From an uncultured Oscillospiraceae bacterium (GTDB lineage Bacteria > Bacillota > Clostridia > Oscillospirales > Acutalibacteraceae), in NCBI GenBank assembly GCA_949289045.1, contig CASEMN010000004.1, positions 124,001 through 188,000 of the forward strand: a DNA stretch of 64,000 nucleotides. The letters are read 5' to 3'. A program made the translations under genes and the position numbers. Under the pieces are notes generated by a model. It had not been told where the DNA came from. It saw only the letters and a list, made by a program, of their open reading frames with translations, and made no database searches. This document shows, one piece after another, positions 46,489 through 54,679 of this stretch (its first letter is position 1; every line of letters begins with the position of its first letter).

Positions 46489-48039
46489 TCAGTTGTCGGG
46501 CTCTGCATCGGAAAACATTACATCGTCATATGTTAAAGTCATTGAGGATTGGGCCTCACTAAACACATATCCATTCTTACCCGCCGCACAATAGTCTGAG
46601 GCAGTGTACACCGGATACTGCAAAAGACTCATCTGATGATGATAATTAACCCAAGGAGATATGAGGTATCCTGTATTAAGCTGATTAAATTCATAAGAAA
46701 CATAACAGCGCTTATTTTCCCCGTCACTAGGCATTGAAAAATCAAGATAAGTATCTAATGACATACCGAAAAAAGTTGCGGTTTCCTTTTTGCTTACTTC
46801 GTAATACTCAGCAGCATATGTCCTGCCTCCCTCATCATACATTACACGCCCCGTAAAGTCTGATGTAAGCGAAAAAGCATTTTCGGATATTCCGCTGTGA
46901 CCTGGATACCACACCTGAAGTGCTTCAGTTCCTAAAAATCCTGGATCTACTTTCCAGTATAAATGATGAAATGCTTTCCAGCGCACTGTATCTCCGGGCA
47001 ATCGAACCAAAACATGTGTAATAACCAGCTCTTTGACATCATACACCGTATCCCTGTTTATATAAAGAGTGTTTCCTTCCTTTTTTGTCTCTACAACTTC
47101 ATGTCCTCTGTTAATAGGCATTTCTTCTGATTCTGATACCAAAGCTATAGCACCATCGCAGGCTTTTATATCTTCTTCACTCAAATCATCGAGTACGTTT
47201 TCGGGGAAGCCAAGCCCAAGAAGATGTGCTTTAATATCCTCTACCTCACTGTGCTCATTCTCAGACACCGGAGTCCAGTCCATTGGAAAACTCCTGAAAA
47301 ATATAAAACCACATGAGACAGAAACCGCAATGGCAGCCGTCAAAATGGCCACAAGCCATTTATCGGAAATTTTGACTGGTTTAGTTTTAATAGCATATCC
47401 GGATGCATAAAGTGCTTTCGCTATTTTGCAAAGACTCCGGATAATTAAAATATACACAATTACAAGAATTGAAAAGCCTATAATTGTAATAGTAGCTCCC
47501 GTAACACCTAAAACCATTATTGAAAGATACCAAATTATAAGGGCGATCATACTGCTTACCTTCGCTTTGATGCCGGCTTTTTCCTGAAGAGTTTTCAAAC
47601 CCAATGCAAAGAAAATAAGAAGTACAACAAAAAGAACATAATAATTAATAAAGCAAAACGTCCGTCCGAAAAGTGAATCTGAAAACTCAGCGCCATGCAC
47701 AGTTGAAAATACTCCCAATAGAAAGATTTCTGCTATGTTTTGAACAATGGAAACAATCCAGCTGTATTTAAACCAGGTATTTTCATTTTTCAATGTACGC
47801 AAACCTATAAGCAGTAATGTGCTGCCTGCAACTGAAAAAAAGTAATTCAAAAAGTATAAGTTAATAGTAAACGTGGAAAAGGCTAATCCGGTAATAATAA
47901 AATTCATGGCTCTTCTGCATGGAATTACCTTTTTAAGGATTTTTTCCGGAGGAATTTCCGGCAAAGCCTCAAGAATCTCTTTCTCAAACTCTTTTTCTTT
48001 CATTACTTCATCCGGATTAAAAAAATTCTGATCACTCAT
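46489..48039 (-). CDS. Membrane protein paired with an ECF sigma factor
   Basis: 516 residues from the ATG at 48039, which has GGAGGTG upstream and overlaps the sigma gene stop by 8 bases. A cytoplasmic N-terminus of about 45 residues (EKEFEKEILEALPEIPPEKILKK in part) is followed by about six membrane helices to residue 230, then one more helix near 255 and a large extracellular region to the end. No classical anti-sigma domain (such as a zinc finger) is visible. Position and coupling suggest it regulates the sigma factor, perhaps through the cytoplasmic N-terminus; that is inference. Confidence 0.72.
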   Translation of the reverse strand: MSDQNFFNPDEVMKEKEFEKEILEALPEIPPEKILKKVIPCRRAMNFIITGLAFSTFTINLYFLNYFFSVAGSTLLLIGLRTLKNENTWFKYSWIVSIVQNIAEIFLLGVFSTVHGAEFSDSLFGRTFCFINYYVLFVVLLIFFALGLKTLQEKAGIKAKVSSMIALIIWYLSIMVLGVTGATITIIGFSILVIVYILIIRSLCKIAKALYASGYAIKTKPVKISDKWLVAILTAAIAVSVSCGFIFFRSFPMDWTPVSENEHSEVEDIKAHLLGLGFPENVLDDLSEEDIKACDGAIALVSESEEMPINRGHEVVETKKEGNTLYINRDTVYDVKELVITHVLVRLPGDTVRWKAFHHLYWKVDPGFLGTEALQVWYPGHSGISENAFSLTSDFTGRVMYDEGGRTYAAEYYEVSKKETATFFGMSLDTYLDFSMPSDGENKRCYVSYEFNQLNTGYLISPWVNYHHQMSLLQYPVYTASDYCAAGKNGYVFSEAQSSMTLTYDDVMFSDAEPDN

Positions 48040-48577
48040 TCTCTTCACCTCCAAGACGCTTTCGCAGCCTTTTTTTAATACGGTAAAGCCTGCCTTCAAC
48101 CGCACGAACGGTCATACTAAGTTCCGATGCTATCTGCTCGGTTGACTGTAAGTAGTAATATTTTCTGTAAAAAAGTTCTGTATCCATTGACGAGAGCTGT
48201 TTTAAAGCCGCAAGCAAAGATTCTCGACGTTCGTTCATAATCACCGTTTCCTCCGGAGTAGGCTCATTTGACGGCATATGCTCTTCAAATTTTTCAACTG
48301 AATCGCTGAATTTATTTCGGCGGGTAAAATTCAGCGCCGCATTTCTGGAAACAGCGGTAATCCAGCCTTTAAAGCTCCCTTTTTCCTCGTTATAACAGTC
48401 TATCCTTTCCCATACCCGCAAGATAATTTCGGAAACACATTCCTCCCTATCCTGCTCATCGGTTAAAATAGGCGAAACAACATACCGCACAAGGGAGCCG
48501 TAGGAGCTTAAAAGTTCTTTTGCGCCTTCTTGATTTCGCTGACGAAGCAAACTGATTATCTCTTCTTCATTCAACAC
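48032..48577 (-). CDS. RNA polymerase ECF sigma factor
   Basis: 181 residues. Region 2 contains DREECVSEIILRVWERID and the DNA-melting GSFKGWITAVSRNAALNFTRR segment; region 4 contains SSTMDTELFYRKYY-like LSSMDTELFYRKYYY and the helix-turn-helix SELSMTVRAVEGRLYRIKKRL. It should direct RNA polymerase to envelope- or stress-type promoters. GTG start at 48577 with GGAGAGGAG upstream. It is coupled to the following membrane protein gene. Confidence 0.93.
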   Translation of the reverse strand: MLNEEEIISLLRQRNQEGAKELLSSYGSLVRYVVSPILTDEQDREECVSEIILRVWERIDCYNEEKGSFKGWITAVSRNAALNFTRRNKFSDSVEKFEEHMPSNEPTPEETVIMNERRESLLAALKQLSSMDTELFYRKYYYLQSTEQIASELSMTVRAVEGRLYRIKKRLRKRLGGEENE

Positions 48578-48662
48578 TATCGACTCCTCTCCTCAAAATC
48601 CCTGTCATTAAATGATACACATAAAAAATGAAAATCCCACGCTGAATTTAATTGATTATAAA

Positions 48663-48693
48663 AAACGGACGCAGAGAAATTCTGCGTCCGTTT
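48663..48693 (-). terminator. Terminator of the sigI-rsgI operon
   Basis: AAACGGACGCAGA (48663-48675) pairs perfectly with TCTGCGTCCGTTT (48681-48693); a T-rich run follows on the minus strand. Confidence 0.88.
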
Positions 48694-48716
48694 AAACTCA
48701 ACCACGTAAAATAAGA

Positions 48717-50273
48717 CTATTGAACTTCAAATGACCCCGAAACATCAGGCGAGAATCCGCCGGAGTCTTTGATAGTAAAATCATATTCCCCTTTCTGGAA
48801 AACGCCTTCCACTATCACTTCAATGTCATCGTCATCCCAATCAATTTCATTTACTTTATAAGGTTTGCCTGTGCTGTCAACTACAGTAACTACCGGTCTG
48901 CCGCTCCATTCAATTTTATCCAAAAGCTTTATTTCCAATTCACCGTTTTCGGCATCAAACTTCACTTCTTTAAGTTGCGGGGTGACATTGCTTCCCGGCA
49001 AAGCTTTGCATATTTCATAAATCACAATATCTTTTCGCTCATCGTCAGTAATACCTGTTATCTGCACGGAAAAAATATCTCCGGGAGAAATTTCATCTGT
49101 GTATATAAGCCAATAGTCATCTTCCATTATAAAATCATCAGCCGTAAATACATCTCCGTCGGAGTTTCTCAAGGTAATAACCGTATTTTTTGATGAATAT
49201 ATATCCTTGTTATCGTATACAAACTTTAATCCGCTTTCAAAGCAGAGAACCTCTGAGGAAGAGCCGTTAAGCAGAGCGGAAGCCTCGAAACCTCTTCTTG
49301 CAAGAAAAGCACCTGTAAATATCATGGGCGTACCGTCAAAATTGAAAGCCTCAATTTTGACATAATAAATTTTGCCTTCTTCAATTGAATCAATTTCTAC
49401 ATTCCATTCGTCATCGCTTTGACTGTGCATATGACACGTAAGTTCATTTCCTTCGCTGTCCATAACGGTAATTTTCTCTTTTCCCGTATACAGTAAATCT
49501 GAAGAAAACTCAATTTCGGCAATACTGTCGCCTTTATATTCTATTTCTCTTACTCCTAAAGTATCGCTGGAACCGTTCCACTGGGAAAGCTCATAAACTT
49601 CCGCCAGACTCATTCCCAAATTTACCCCGGCATCTACAGTCTCACGCATATGGTTAGCTTCTTCAAGAGTTGTACGCCGTGTACGTACAACCGGCTCTAT
49701 ATCACGCTCCGTCAAAACGTTTGCCGTAATTTCAAGAAGCTCTTTTTCAATCTGTTCAGCCTGTACTGTATCGTCATCGGCAACTATTATACTTACCTGT
49801 TTGTTTCCGCCGGCAAAATACCCGTCGTCCACTGCCTGGTTTATTATTTGAGCAAGCTCATCGCTTAATCTGCTGGTGTTGTTAAGTTTTGAAACAAGCT
49901 CCGTACCGTCATTATTTATACCGTCGATACCTATAATTTTTCTGTTCTTGTTTACGGAAATTCTTATAGCGGGATTAATAGAAACTTCAACATATGTGGT
50001 TACGGTATTAATATTGCTGTAAAAAAGCTGTATGCCTACGGCTATTCCAAGGCAAGCAATCACTGCTGCAGCTATTGCCATAATTCTCTTAAAGGAGAAA
50101 TTCTTTACCTTACCGGATCTTTCTTCTGTATTTGTTTTTTCAGCCTTTACCGGCTCATAATCGAGTTCCATTCCGCATTGCCAACCGTCCTGCGTCGGCA
50201 CATCCATAAATTCGCCTTCATCGTTGAGAACAGTGGAAATATCGTCGTTAATTTCAACTATTAAAATTTTCAT
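48717..50273 (-). CDS. rsgI: Anti-sigma factor RsgI-like with three-repeat ectodomain
   Basis: About 518 residues from the ATG at 50273 (AAGGAG 9-10 bases upstream). The short cytoplasmic N-terminus (about 1-60) is the sigma-binding part, followed by one membrane helix (about 62-83) and the RsgI-specific periplasmic-side motif YVEVSINPAIRISVNKNRKI. In place of the carbohydrate-binding modules known in Clostridium thermocellum, the C-terminus (about 240-518) shows three related beta-rich repeats (IEYKGDSIAEIEF..., TVITLRNSDGDVF..., PVVTVVDSTGKPY...) of Ig-like style. It should hold SigI at the membrane until a signal is sensed outside. The ligand is unknown. Confidence 0.9.
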   Translation of the reverse strand: MKILIVEINDDISTVLNDEGEFMDVPTQDGWQCGMELDYEPVKAEKTNTEERSGKVKNFSFKRIMAIAAAVIACLGIAVGIQLFYSNINTVTTYVEVSINPAIRISVNKNRKIIGIDGINNDGTELVSKLNNTSRLSDELAQIINQAVDDGYFAGGNKQVSIIVADDDTVQAEQIEKELLEITANVLTERDIEPVVRTRRTTLEEANHMRETVDAGVNLGMSLAEVYELSQWNGSSDTLGVREIEYKGDSIAEIEFSSDLLYTGKEKITVMDSEGNELTCHMHSQSDDEWNVEIDSIEEGKIYYVKIEAFNFDGTPMIFTGAFLARRGFEASALLNGSSSEVLCFESGLKFVYDNKDIYSSKNTVITLRNSDGDVFTADDFIMEDDYWLIYTDEISPGDIFSVQITGITDDERKDIVIYEICKALPGSNVTPQLKEVKFDAENGELEIKLLDKIEWSGRPVVTVVDSTGKPYKVNEIDWDDDDIEVIVEGVFQKGEYDFTIKDSGGFSPDVSGSFEVQ

Positions 50274-50290
50274 GATTTTCCACTCCTTTC

Positions 50291-50968
50291 TCAATTTAAC
50301 CTTACATATTCCTGCATATACGGAAAATCACCTGTATGAATAATAATAGCGGCAACAATATATCTTCTGTGGTCCTCTATAAGCTTGCGCTTAATACCGG
50401 TTTTTCGAGTAAGCTCGATAACAGGCAGTCTCTTCTCGTTTTTAAATGTTTCAAGAAGTTTTTCATTGCTTATCATTTCATAAATCACTGTTTTACAGGC
50501 ATTTTTTGTAGTTTCCTGCTTTGGTGATGCTTTTGAAAGCTGGTTTACTGAAATAGACCACTTTTGAAGTTCAGCGGTAAAAGCAGCCATTTCTTCCCGT
50601 CTCTCTTCATTCTCCAAATTTATTCTGTAAACAAGCGTTGATGTAGTTTGCACCATGCCTGTATCTTCTTCCTGTGAACCGTCAAGAATCGGATCTTCTT
50701 TGACAGCCGTCTCTTTTCTTATAAGATCTACTACTCTTCGCCTAATAATTGTTTTTGCCAGGGATAGAAACGACCCCTTCTCTTCACTGTATATATTAAC
50801 GGCCTGAGTGAAAGCGATGAATCCTGTTTGCAGCGCATCGTCTCCTCCTGCCGGGCAAACTGAAAGAACAGCGGAAAGGACAAAGGGTCGGTATTCGGTT
50901 AAAAGAGCTTCAAGTTCTTCATGTGAGCGTTTTGCCGAAAGAACACGTTTTTCAAGCGCATCAGCCAT
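50291..50968 (-). CDS. sigI: RNA polymerase sigma factor SigI
   Basis: 225 residues. Region 2-like FIAFTQAVNIYSEEKGSFLSLAKTIIRRRVVDLIRKE (seen as FIAFTQAVNIYSEEKGSF and IIRRRVVDLIRKE) is typical of SigI, and the C-terminal SigI-C helix-turn-helix includes LTRKTGIKRKLIEDHRRYIVA. It pairs with RsgI encoded 17 bases downstream. In other Clostridia SigI factors switch on polysaccharide-degrading enzymes. It is autoregulated in known cases, and a candidate SigI-type promoter lies upstream. Confidence 0.93.
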   Translation of the reverse strand: MADALEKRVLSAKRSHEELEALLTEYRPFVLSAVLSVCPAGGDDALQTGFIAFTQAVNIYSEEKGSFLSLAKTIIRRRVVDLIRKETAVKEDPILDGSQEEDTGMVQTTSTLVYRINLENEERREEMAAFTAELQKWSISVNQLSKASPKQETTKNACKTVIYEMISNEKLLETFKNEKRLPVIELTRKTGIKRKLIEDHRRYIVAAIIIHTGDFPYMQEYVRLN

Positions 50969-51357
50969 ATTTGTCCTCCTTAAAATTTACTTAATCATAA
51001 CAATTATATCGCATTTAAAAAATTTTTTAAATAGCAGAGGACAAAATTTAATAAAGAACTATTTTCATTTACTCCTTATATTTAATAATTCGAATTTACA
51101 ATATAAATTTTAGGGGGCAGCAAAAGAATTGTAATTTAAAAATTTTTCCCTAAAAACTGTTTAATACAAATATCCATTTGCCCGCTTCTATTTTTCTTAT
51201 AGGTCAATACAATTTCTCGTATGTGTTATTTACCAAAAAACTGCCGTAATATTTATAATTAATTACAAAATTTTCGTTAATCGCATTATTTTTCACAAAA
51301 CTTTTTTGTATCTTTGGATTTATTTGTTCTGTTTTTGTAGATTTTGATTTGTAGGTA
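50969..51357. other. AT-rich intergenic region between divergent sigI and hydrogenase operons
   Basis: Part of the 472-base gap 50969-51440. It contains the candidate SigI promoter at 51089-51118 and, at its right end, the hydrogenase promoter. I see no small gene with a ribosome site and no strong hairpin in the rest. Confidence 0.5.
51089..51118 (-). promoter_or_regulatory. Candidate SigI-type promoter of sigI-rsgI
   Basis: Minus strand GCCCCC (51113-51118) and CGAA (51089-51092), about 120 bases before sigI. Published SigI promoters have a CCCCC-like -35 and CGAA -10; here they are 20 bases apart, slightly long if the -10 is read as four bases. Confidence 0.4.
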
Positions 51358-51366
51358 TGATATAAT
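51358..51366 (+). promoter_or_regulatory. Extended -10 promoter of the hydrogenase operon
   Basis: TGATATAAT with no good -35, about 75 bases before the first start codon. Confidence 0.6.
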
Positions 51367-51440
51367 GTTTGAAACGTTTTGTATTTTTATTTGTTAAAAA
51401 TATAACAATTGCAAAAAGGTTGAAGGAGGAAATTTTTACA

Positions 51441-51938
51441 ATGCTCAAAAAAATCAGCAAAATCCCCTTTAAAGGCACCCCTGAGCAGGAAGCAAAGCTT
51501 CGTAAGGTTATTGAGGAATGTAAGCATGACAAAAGTCTGCTTATGCATGTTATGCAGCAAGCCCAGCAGATTTACGACTATCTCCCCTTTGAAGTGCAGG
51601 TAATGATAGCCGACGGCATGGATATTCCTTTGGAAAAAGTTTACGGAGTTTCTACATTTTACGCTCAGTTTGCCCTTTCTCCAAAAGGCAAATACAAAGT
51701 TTCGGTTTGTCTCGGAACAGCGTGCTATGTTAAAGGCTCTCAGGAAATTCTCGACAGAATTTGCGAAAGACTTGAGGTAGAGCCCGACGAATGTACTCCG
51801 GATGGTGTATTTTCAGTTGAAGCCTGCCGCTGCATAGGTGCCTGCGGACTGGCTCCGGTTATGATGGTAAACGACGAGGTTTACGGAAAAATCACCGCCG
51901 AAGACGTTGACGGAATACTGGATAAATATATGGAATAA
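51441..51938 (+). CDS. [FeFe]-hydrogenase subunit with thioredoxin-like [2Fe-2S] domain (NuoE/HydC type)
   Basis: 165 residues from the ATG at 51441 (AAGGAGGAAA upstream; the frame is open 24 residues earlier without a site). An N-terminal helical bundle (about 15-80) precedes the [2Fe-2S] thioredoxin-like domain with Cys in CLGTACYVKG and ACRCIGACGLAP. Homologous to NuoE of complex I and HydC of the trimeric hydrogenase; it carries electrons between the flavin subunit and the other centres. First gene of the operon; the next gene begins after one base. Confidence 0.95.
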   Translation: MLKKISKIPFKGTPEQEAKLRKVIEECKHDKSLLMHVMQQAQQIYDYLPFEVQVMIADGMDIPLEKVYGVSTFYAQFALSPKGKYKVSVCLGTACYVKGSQEILDRICERLEVEPDECTPDGVFSVEACRCIGACGLAPVMMVNDEVYGKITAEDVDGILDKYME

Positions 51939-51939
51939 C

Positions 51940-52497
51940 ATGAGGGAAATATCACTTAACATTCTGGATATCGCCCAAAACTCCATTTCTGCAAAAGCGA
52001 CACTCATTGAAATTGAGCTCTCCGAGCAAAGCAATATTCTCACCGTAAAAATTGCTGACAACGGCAAAGGTATGTCACCTGAGCAGCTCGAGCAAGTGCG
52101 TGACCCGTTCTTCACCACACGTACTACAAGAAAAGTGGGGATGGGTATTCCCCTTTTCAAAATGGCGGCGGAAATGACAGGCGGCTCTTTCGATATTAAA
52201 TCCACTTTAGGAAAGGGCACAACAGTTACGGCGGTTTTCAGAACTGACAGCATTGATTTTACCCCAGTAGGAGATATGGCAGCTACCATGTGCAGCCTTA
52301 TCTCTATGAACACAGAAATAGATTTTGTATATCGCAGAATAAACGGAGAAAGAGAATTTACTCTTGATACACGTCAGATGCGAGAGATTTTGGGAGAGGT
52401 TTCCCTTTCGTCTCCGGAAGTCACAGAGTTTATAAACGACTTCATCTGCGAGAACACCAGAGAAATAACCGGAGGTGCAGAAAATGAAAACCCTTGA
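51940..52497 (+). CDS. GHKL-type ATP-binding protein in the hydrogenase operon
   Basis: 185 residues. HATPase motifs are intact: N box DIAQNSISA, G1 DNGKGM, a following DPFFTTR and the G2-like VGMGIPL. There is no His-phosphorylation domain, membrane segment or receiver, so it resembles the ATPase half of a histidine kinase or an anti-sigma kinase. It lies between two electron-transfer genes and overlaps the next by 14 bases. Similar genes are known in clostridial hydrogenase operons; their role is unclear. It may regulate the operon or assist cofactor assembly. Confidence 0.85.
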   Translation: MREISLNILDIAQNSISAKATLIEIELSEQSNILTVKIADNGKGMSPEQLEQVRDPFFTTRTTRKVGMGIPLFKMAAEMTGGSFDIKSTLGKGTTVTAVFRTDSIDFTPVGDMAATMCSLISMNTEIDFVYRRINGEREFTLDTRQMREILGEVSLSSPEVTEFINDFICENTREITGGAENENP

Positions 52498-52855
52498 AGA
52501 ACTTATGGCAATAAGGGATAAAACCCGACAAAATATGACAGCCCGTGAAGGTACGGGAGAAGTAACAAGAGTAGTTGTAGGTATGGCTACCTGCGGAATC
52601 GCAGCGGGAGCACGCCCTGTACTTAACGCTTTTTCACAGGAGATTGCAAGACGCAAGCTTGCCCATGTTACTGTTTCACAGACAGGATGCATAGGCATGT
52701 GCCAGTACGAACCCATTGTAGAGGTCTTTGTTCCCGGACAGGAAAAGGTCACATATATAAAGATGACCCCTGAAAAGGCGGCAAGGGTAGTTGCCGACCA
52801 CATAGTAAACGGAAACGTTGTTACAGAATATACAGTAGGCACTGTTGATAAATAA
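52484..52855 (+). CDS. Small [2Fe-2S] ferredoxin-like hydrogenase subunit (HndB type)
   Basis: 123 residues from the ATG at 52484 (GGAGG upstream). The thioredoxin-like ferredoxin fold is shown by GMATCGIAAGA and QTGCIGMCQYEP. Only three Cys are visible where four would normally ligate the cluster, the second position being Ala, so its cluster may be unusual or absent. It is encoded just before the flavin subunit, as in HndABCD-type enzymes. Confidence 0.88.
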   Translation: MKTLEELMAIRDKTRQNMTAREGTGEVTRVVVGMATCGIAAGARPVLNAFSQEIARRKLAHVTVSQTGCIGMCQYEPIVEVFVPGQEKVTYIKMTPEKAARVVADHIVNGNVVTEYTVGTVDK

Positions 52856-52867
52856 GGAGGAAAGTCA

Positions 52868-54661
52868 ATGTATCGTTCCCATGTTCTCGTTTGCGGCGGT
52901 ACCGGCTGTACTTCATCAAACAGCGCCGCAATTATTGAAGCCCTCGAAAAGGAAATCGAGGCAAAAGGTCTTTCGGACGAAATAAAGGTCATCCGTACAG
53001 GATGCTTCGGTCTGTGTGCTTTAGGCCCCATTATGATAGTTTATCCTGAGGGATGCTTCTACAGCCAGGTTCAGGTTGAGGACGTTCCCGAAATCGTCGA
53101 GGAGCACCTGCTTAAAGGCCGTATGGTCAAAAGGCTTCTCTATGATGAAACAGTACATTCCGGCGACGCTATAAAGTCCCTTAATGAAACTAATTTCTAC
53201 AAAAAGCAAAAGCGTGTTGCTCTTCGCAACTGCGGAGTTATCGACCCGGAAAACATCGATGAATATATCGCCTACGACGGATATCAGGCACTTGCAAAAT
53301 GCCTGATGGAATACACTCCTGAACAGGTCATCGACATTGTAAAACGTTCAGGCCTTAGAGGAAGAGGCGGCGGAGGATTCCCCACAGGCAGAAAGTGGGA
53401 GCTTGCTGCCATGAACAAGGCAGATCAAAAATATGTAGTCTGCAACGCCGACGAGGGCGACCCCGGCGCATTCATGGACCGCTCCGTACTGGAGGGCGAC
53501 CCCCACTGCATAGTTGAAGCTATGGCCATCTGCGGATATGCCGTAGGAGCAACAGAAGGTTATGTATATGTCCGTGCTGAGTATCCCATCGCCGTTAGAA
53601 GACTTCAGAAAGCTATTGAAGATGCCAGAGGCTACGGCCTTTTGGGAAAAGATCTCTTCGGTTCAGGATTCGACTTTGATCTTCATATCCGTCTTGGTGC
53701 AGGCGCTTTCGTCTGCGGCGAGGAAACAGCTCTTATGACCTCTATTGAAGGTAACCGCGGCGAGCCCCGTCCCCGTCCTCCCTATCCCGCAGTAAAAGGT
53801 CTTTTCGGAAAACCCACAACAGAAAATAACGTTGAAACCTTTGCAAATATTCCACAGATCATCCTCAAAGGACCTGAGTATTTCAGCTCCATGGGTACTG
53901 AGAAATCAAAAGGCACAAAGGTTTTTGCTCTGGGCGGAAAAATCAACAACACAGGTCTTGTCGAAATCCCCATGGGTACAACCCTCAGAGAGATTATTGA
54001 AGAAATCGGCGGCGGAATCCCCAACGGCAAAAAGTTCAAAGCTGCTCAGACTGGCGGACCCTCCGGCGGATGTATTCCCGCTGACCTTATAGATACCCCC
54101 ATCGACTACGACAACCTTACGGCAATCGGCTGTATGATGGGTTCAGGCGGACTTATTGTCATGGACGAAGATAACTGCATGGTTGACATTGCAAAATTCT
54201 TCCTTGACTTTACCGTTGACGAGTCCTGCGGAAAGTGCTCACCCTGCCGCATAGGTACAAAGCGTATGCGTGAGATTCTCGAAAAAATCACCAGCGGCAA
54301 GGGAACCCTTGAGGATATAGATAAGCTGGAAGAGCTTGCCCACTATATCAAGGAAAACTCACTTTGCGGACTTGGACAGACCGCTCCTAACCCCGTTCTT
54401 TCCACGCTGAAATTCTTCCGTGATGAGTACATCGCCCACGTTGTAGATAAACGCTGCCCCGCTGGCGTATGTAAAGCTCTTCTCAACTACTACATTGATC
54501 CGGATAAGTGCATCGGCTGCGGACTTTGTGCAAGAGCCTGCCCTGTAGGTGCGATTTCCGGAACCATTAAGAGCCCCCACGTTATAGACGTTATGAAGTG
54601 TATCAAGTGCGGCGCCTGCATGGATAAGTGTAAGAAGATTAAAGCTATCAGCAAGAGATAA
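52868..54661 (+). CDS. NADH-binding flavoprotein subunit of bifurcating hydrogenase (NuoF/HydB type)
   Basis: 597 residues. The N-terminal thioredoxin-like [2Fe-2S] domain (CGGTGCTSS..., FGLCALGP) is followed by the FMN/NADH domain with RGRGGGGFPTGRKWE and DEGDPGAFMDRSVLEGDP, an SLBB domain, the [4Fe-4S] motif SCGKCSPCRIGTKRM, and a C-terminal pair of ferredoxin clusters (DKCIGCGLCARACP, KCIKCGACMDKCK). This is the domain order of HydB/HndC. It oxidises NADH (or NADPH) and is the flavin site of electron bifurcation. AAGGAGG precedes the ATG. Confidence 0.96.
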   Translation: MYRSHVLVCGGTGCTSSNSAAIIEALEKEIEAKGLSDEIKVIRTGCFGLCALGPIMIVYPEGCFYSQVQVEDVPEIVEEHLLKGRMVKRLLYDETVHSGDAIKSLNETNFYKKQKRVALRNCGVIDPENIDEYIAYDGYQALAKCLMEYTPEQVIDIVKRSGLRGRGGGGFPTGRKWELAAMNKADQKYVVCNADEGDPGAFMDRSVLEGDPHCIVEAMAICGYAVGATEGYVYVRAEYPIAVRRLQKAIEDARGYGLLGKDLFGSGFDFDLHIRLGAGAFVCGEETALMTSIEGNRGEPRPRPPYPAVKGLFGKPTTENNVETFANIPQIILKGPEYFSSMGTEKSKGTKVFALGGKINNTGLVEIPMGTTLREIIEEIGGGIPNGKKFKAAQTGGPSGGCIPADLIDTPIDYDNLTAIGCMMGSGGLIVMDEDNCMVDIAKFFLDFTVDESCGKCSPCRIGTKRMREILEKITSGKGTLEDIDKLEELAHYIKENSLCGLGQTAPNPVLSTLKFFRDEYIAHVVDKRCPAGVCKALLNYYIDPDKCIGCGLCARACPVGAISGTIKSPHVIDVMKCIKCGACMDKCKKIKAISKR

Positions 54662-54679
54662 GAAAGGGAGTGTGCCAAT

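Noticed and set aside
48032-48105. Start of the ECF partner protein at 48105
   Set aside because: That start would lie deep inside the sigma gene without a ribosome site; the ATG at 48039 has a strong site and a typical short overlap.
52207-53031. 274-codon antisense frame across the hydrogenase operon
   Set aside because: Overlaps three recognised genes on the other strand and lacks a ribosome site.
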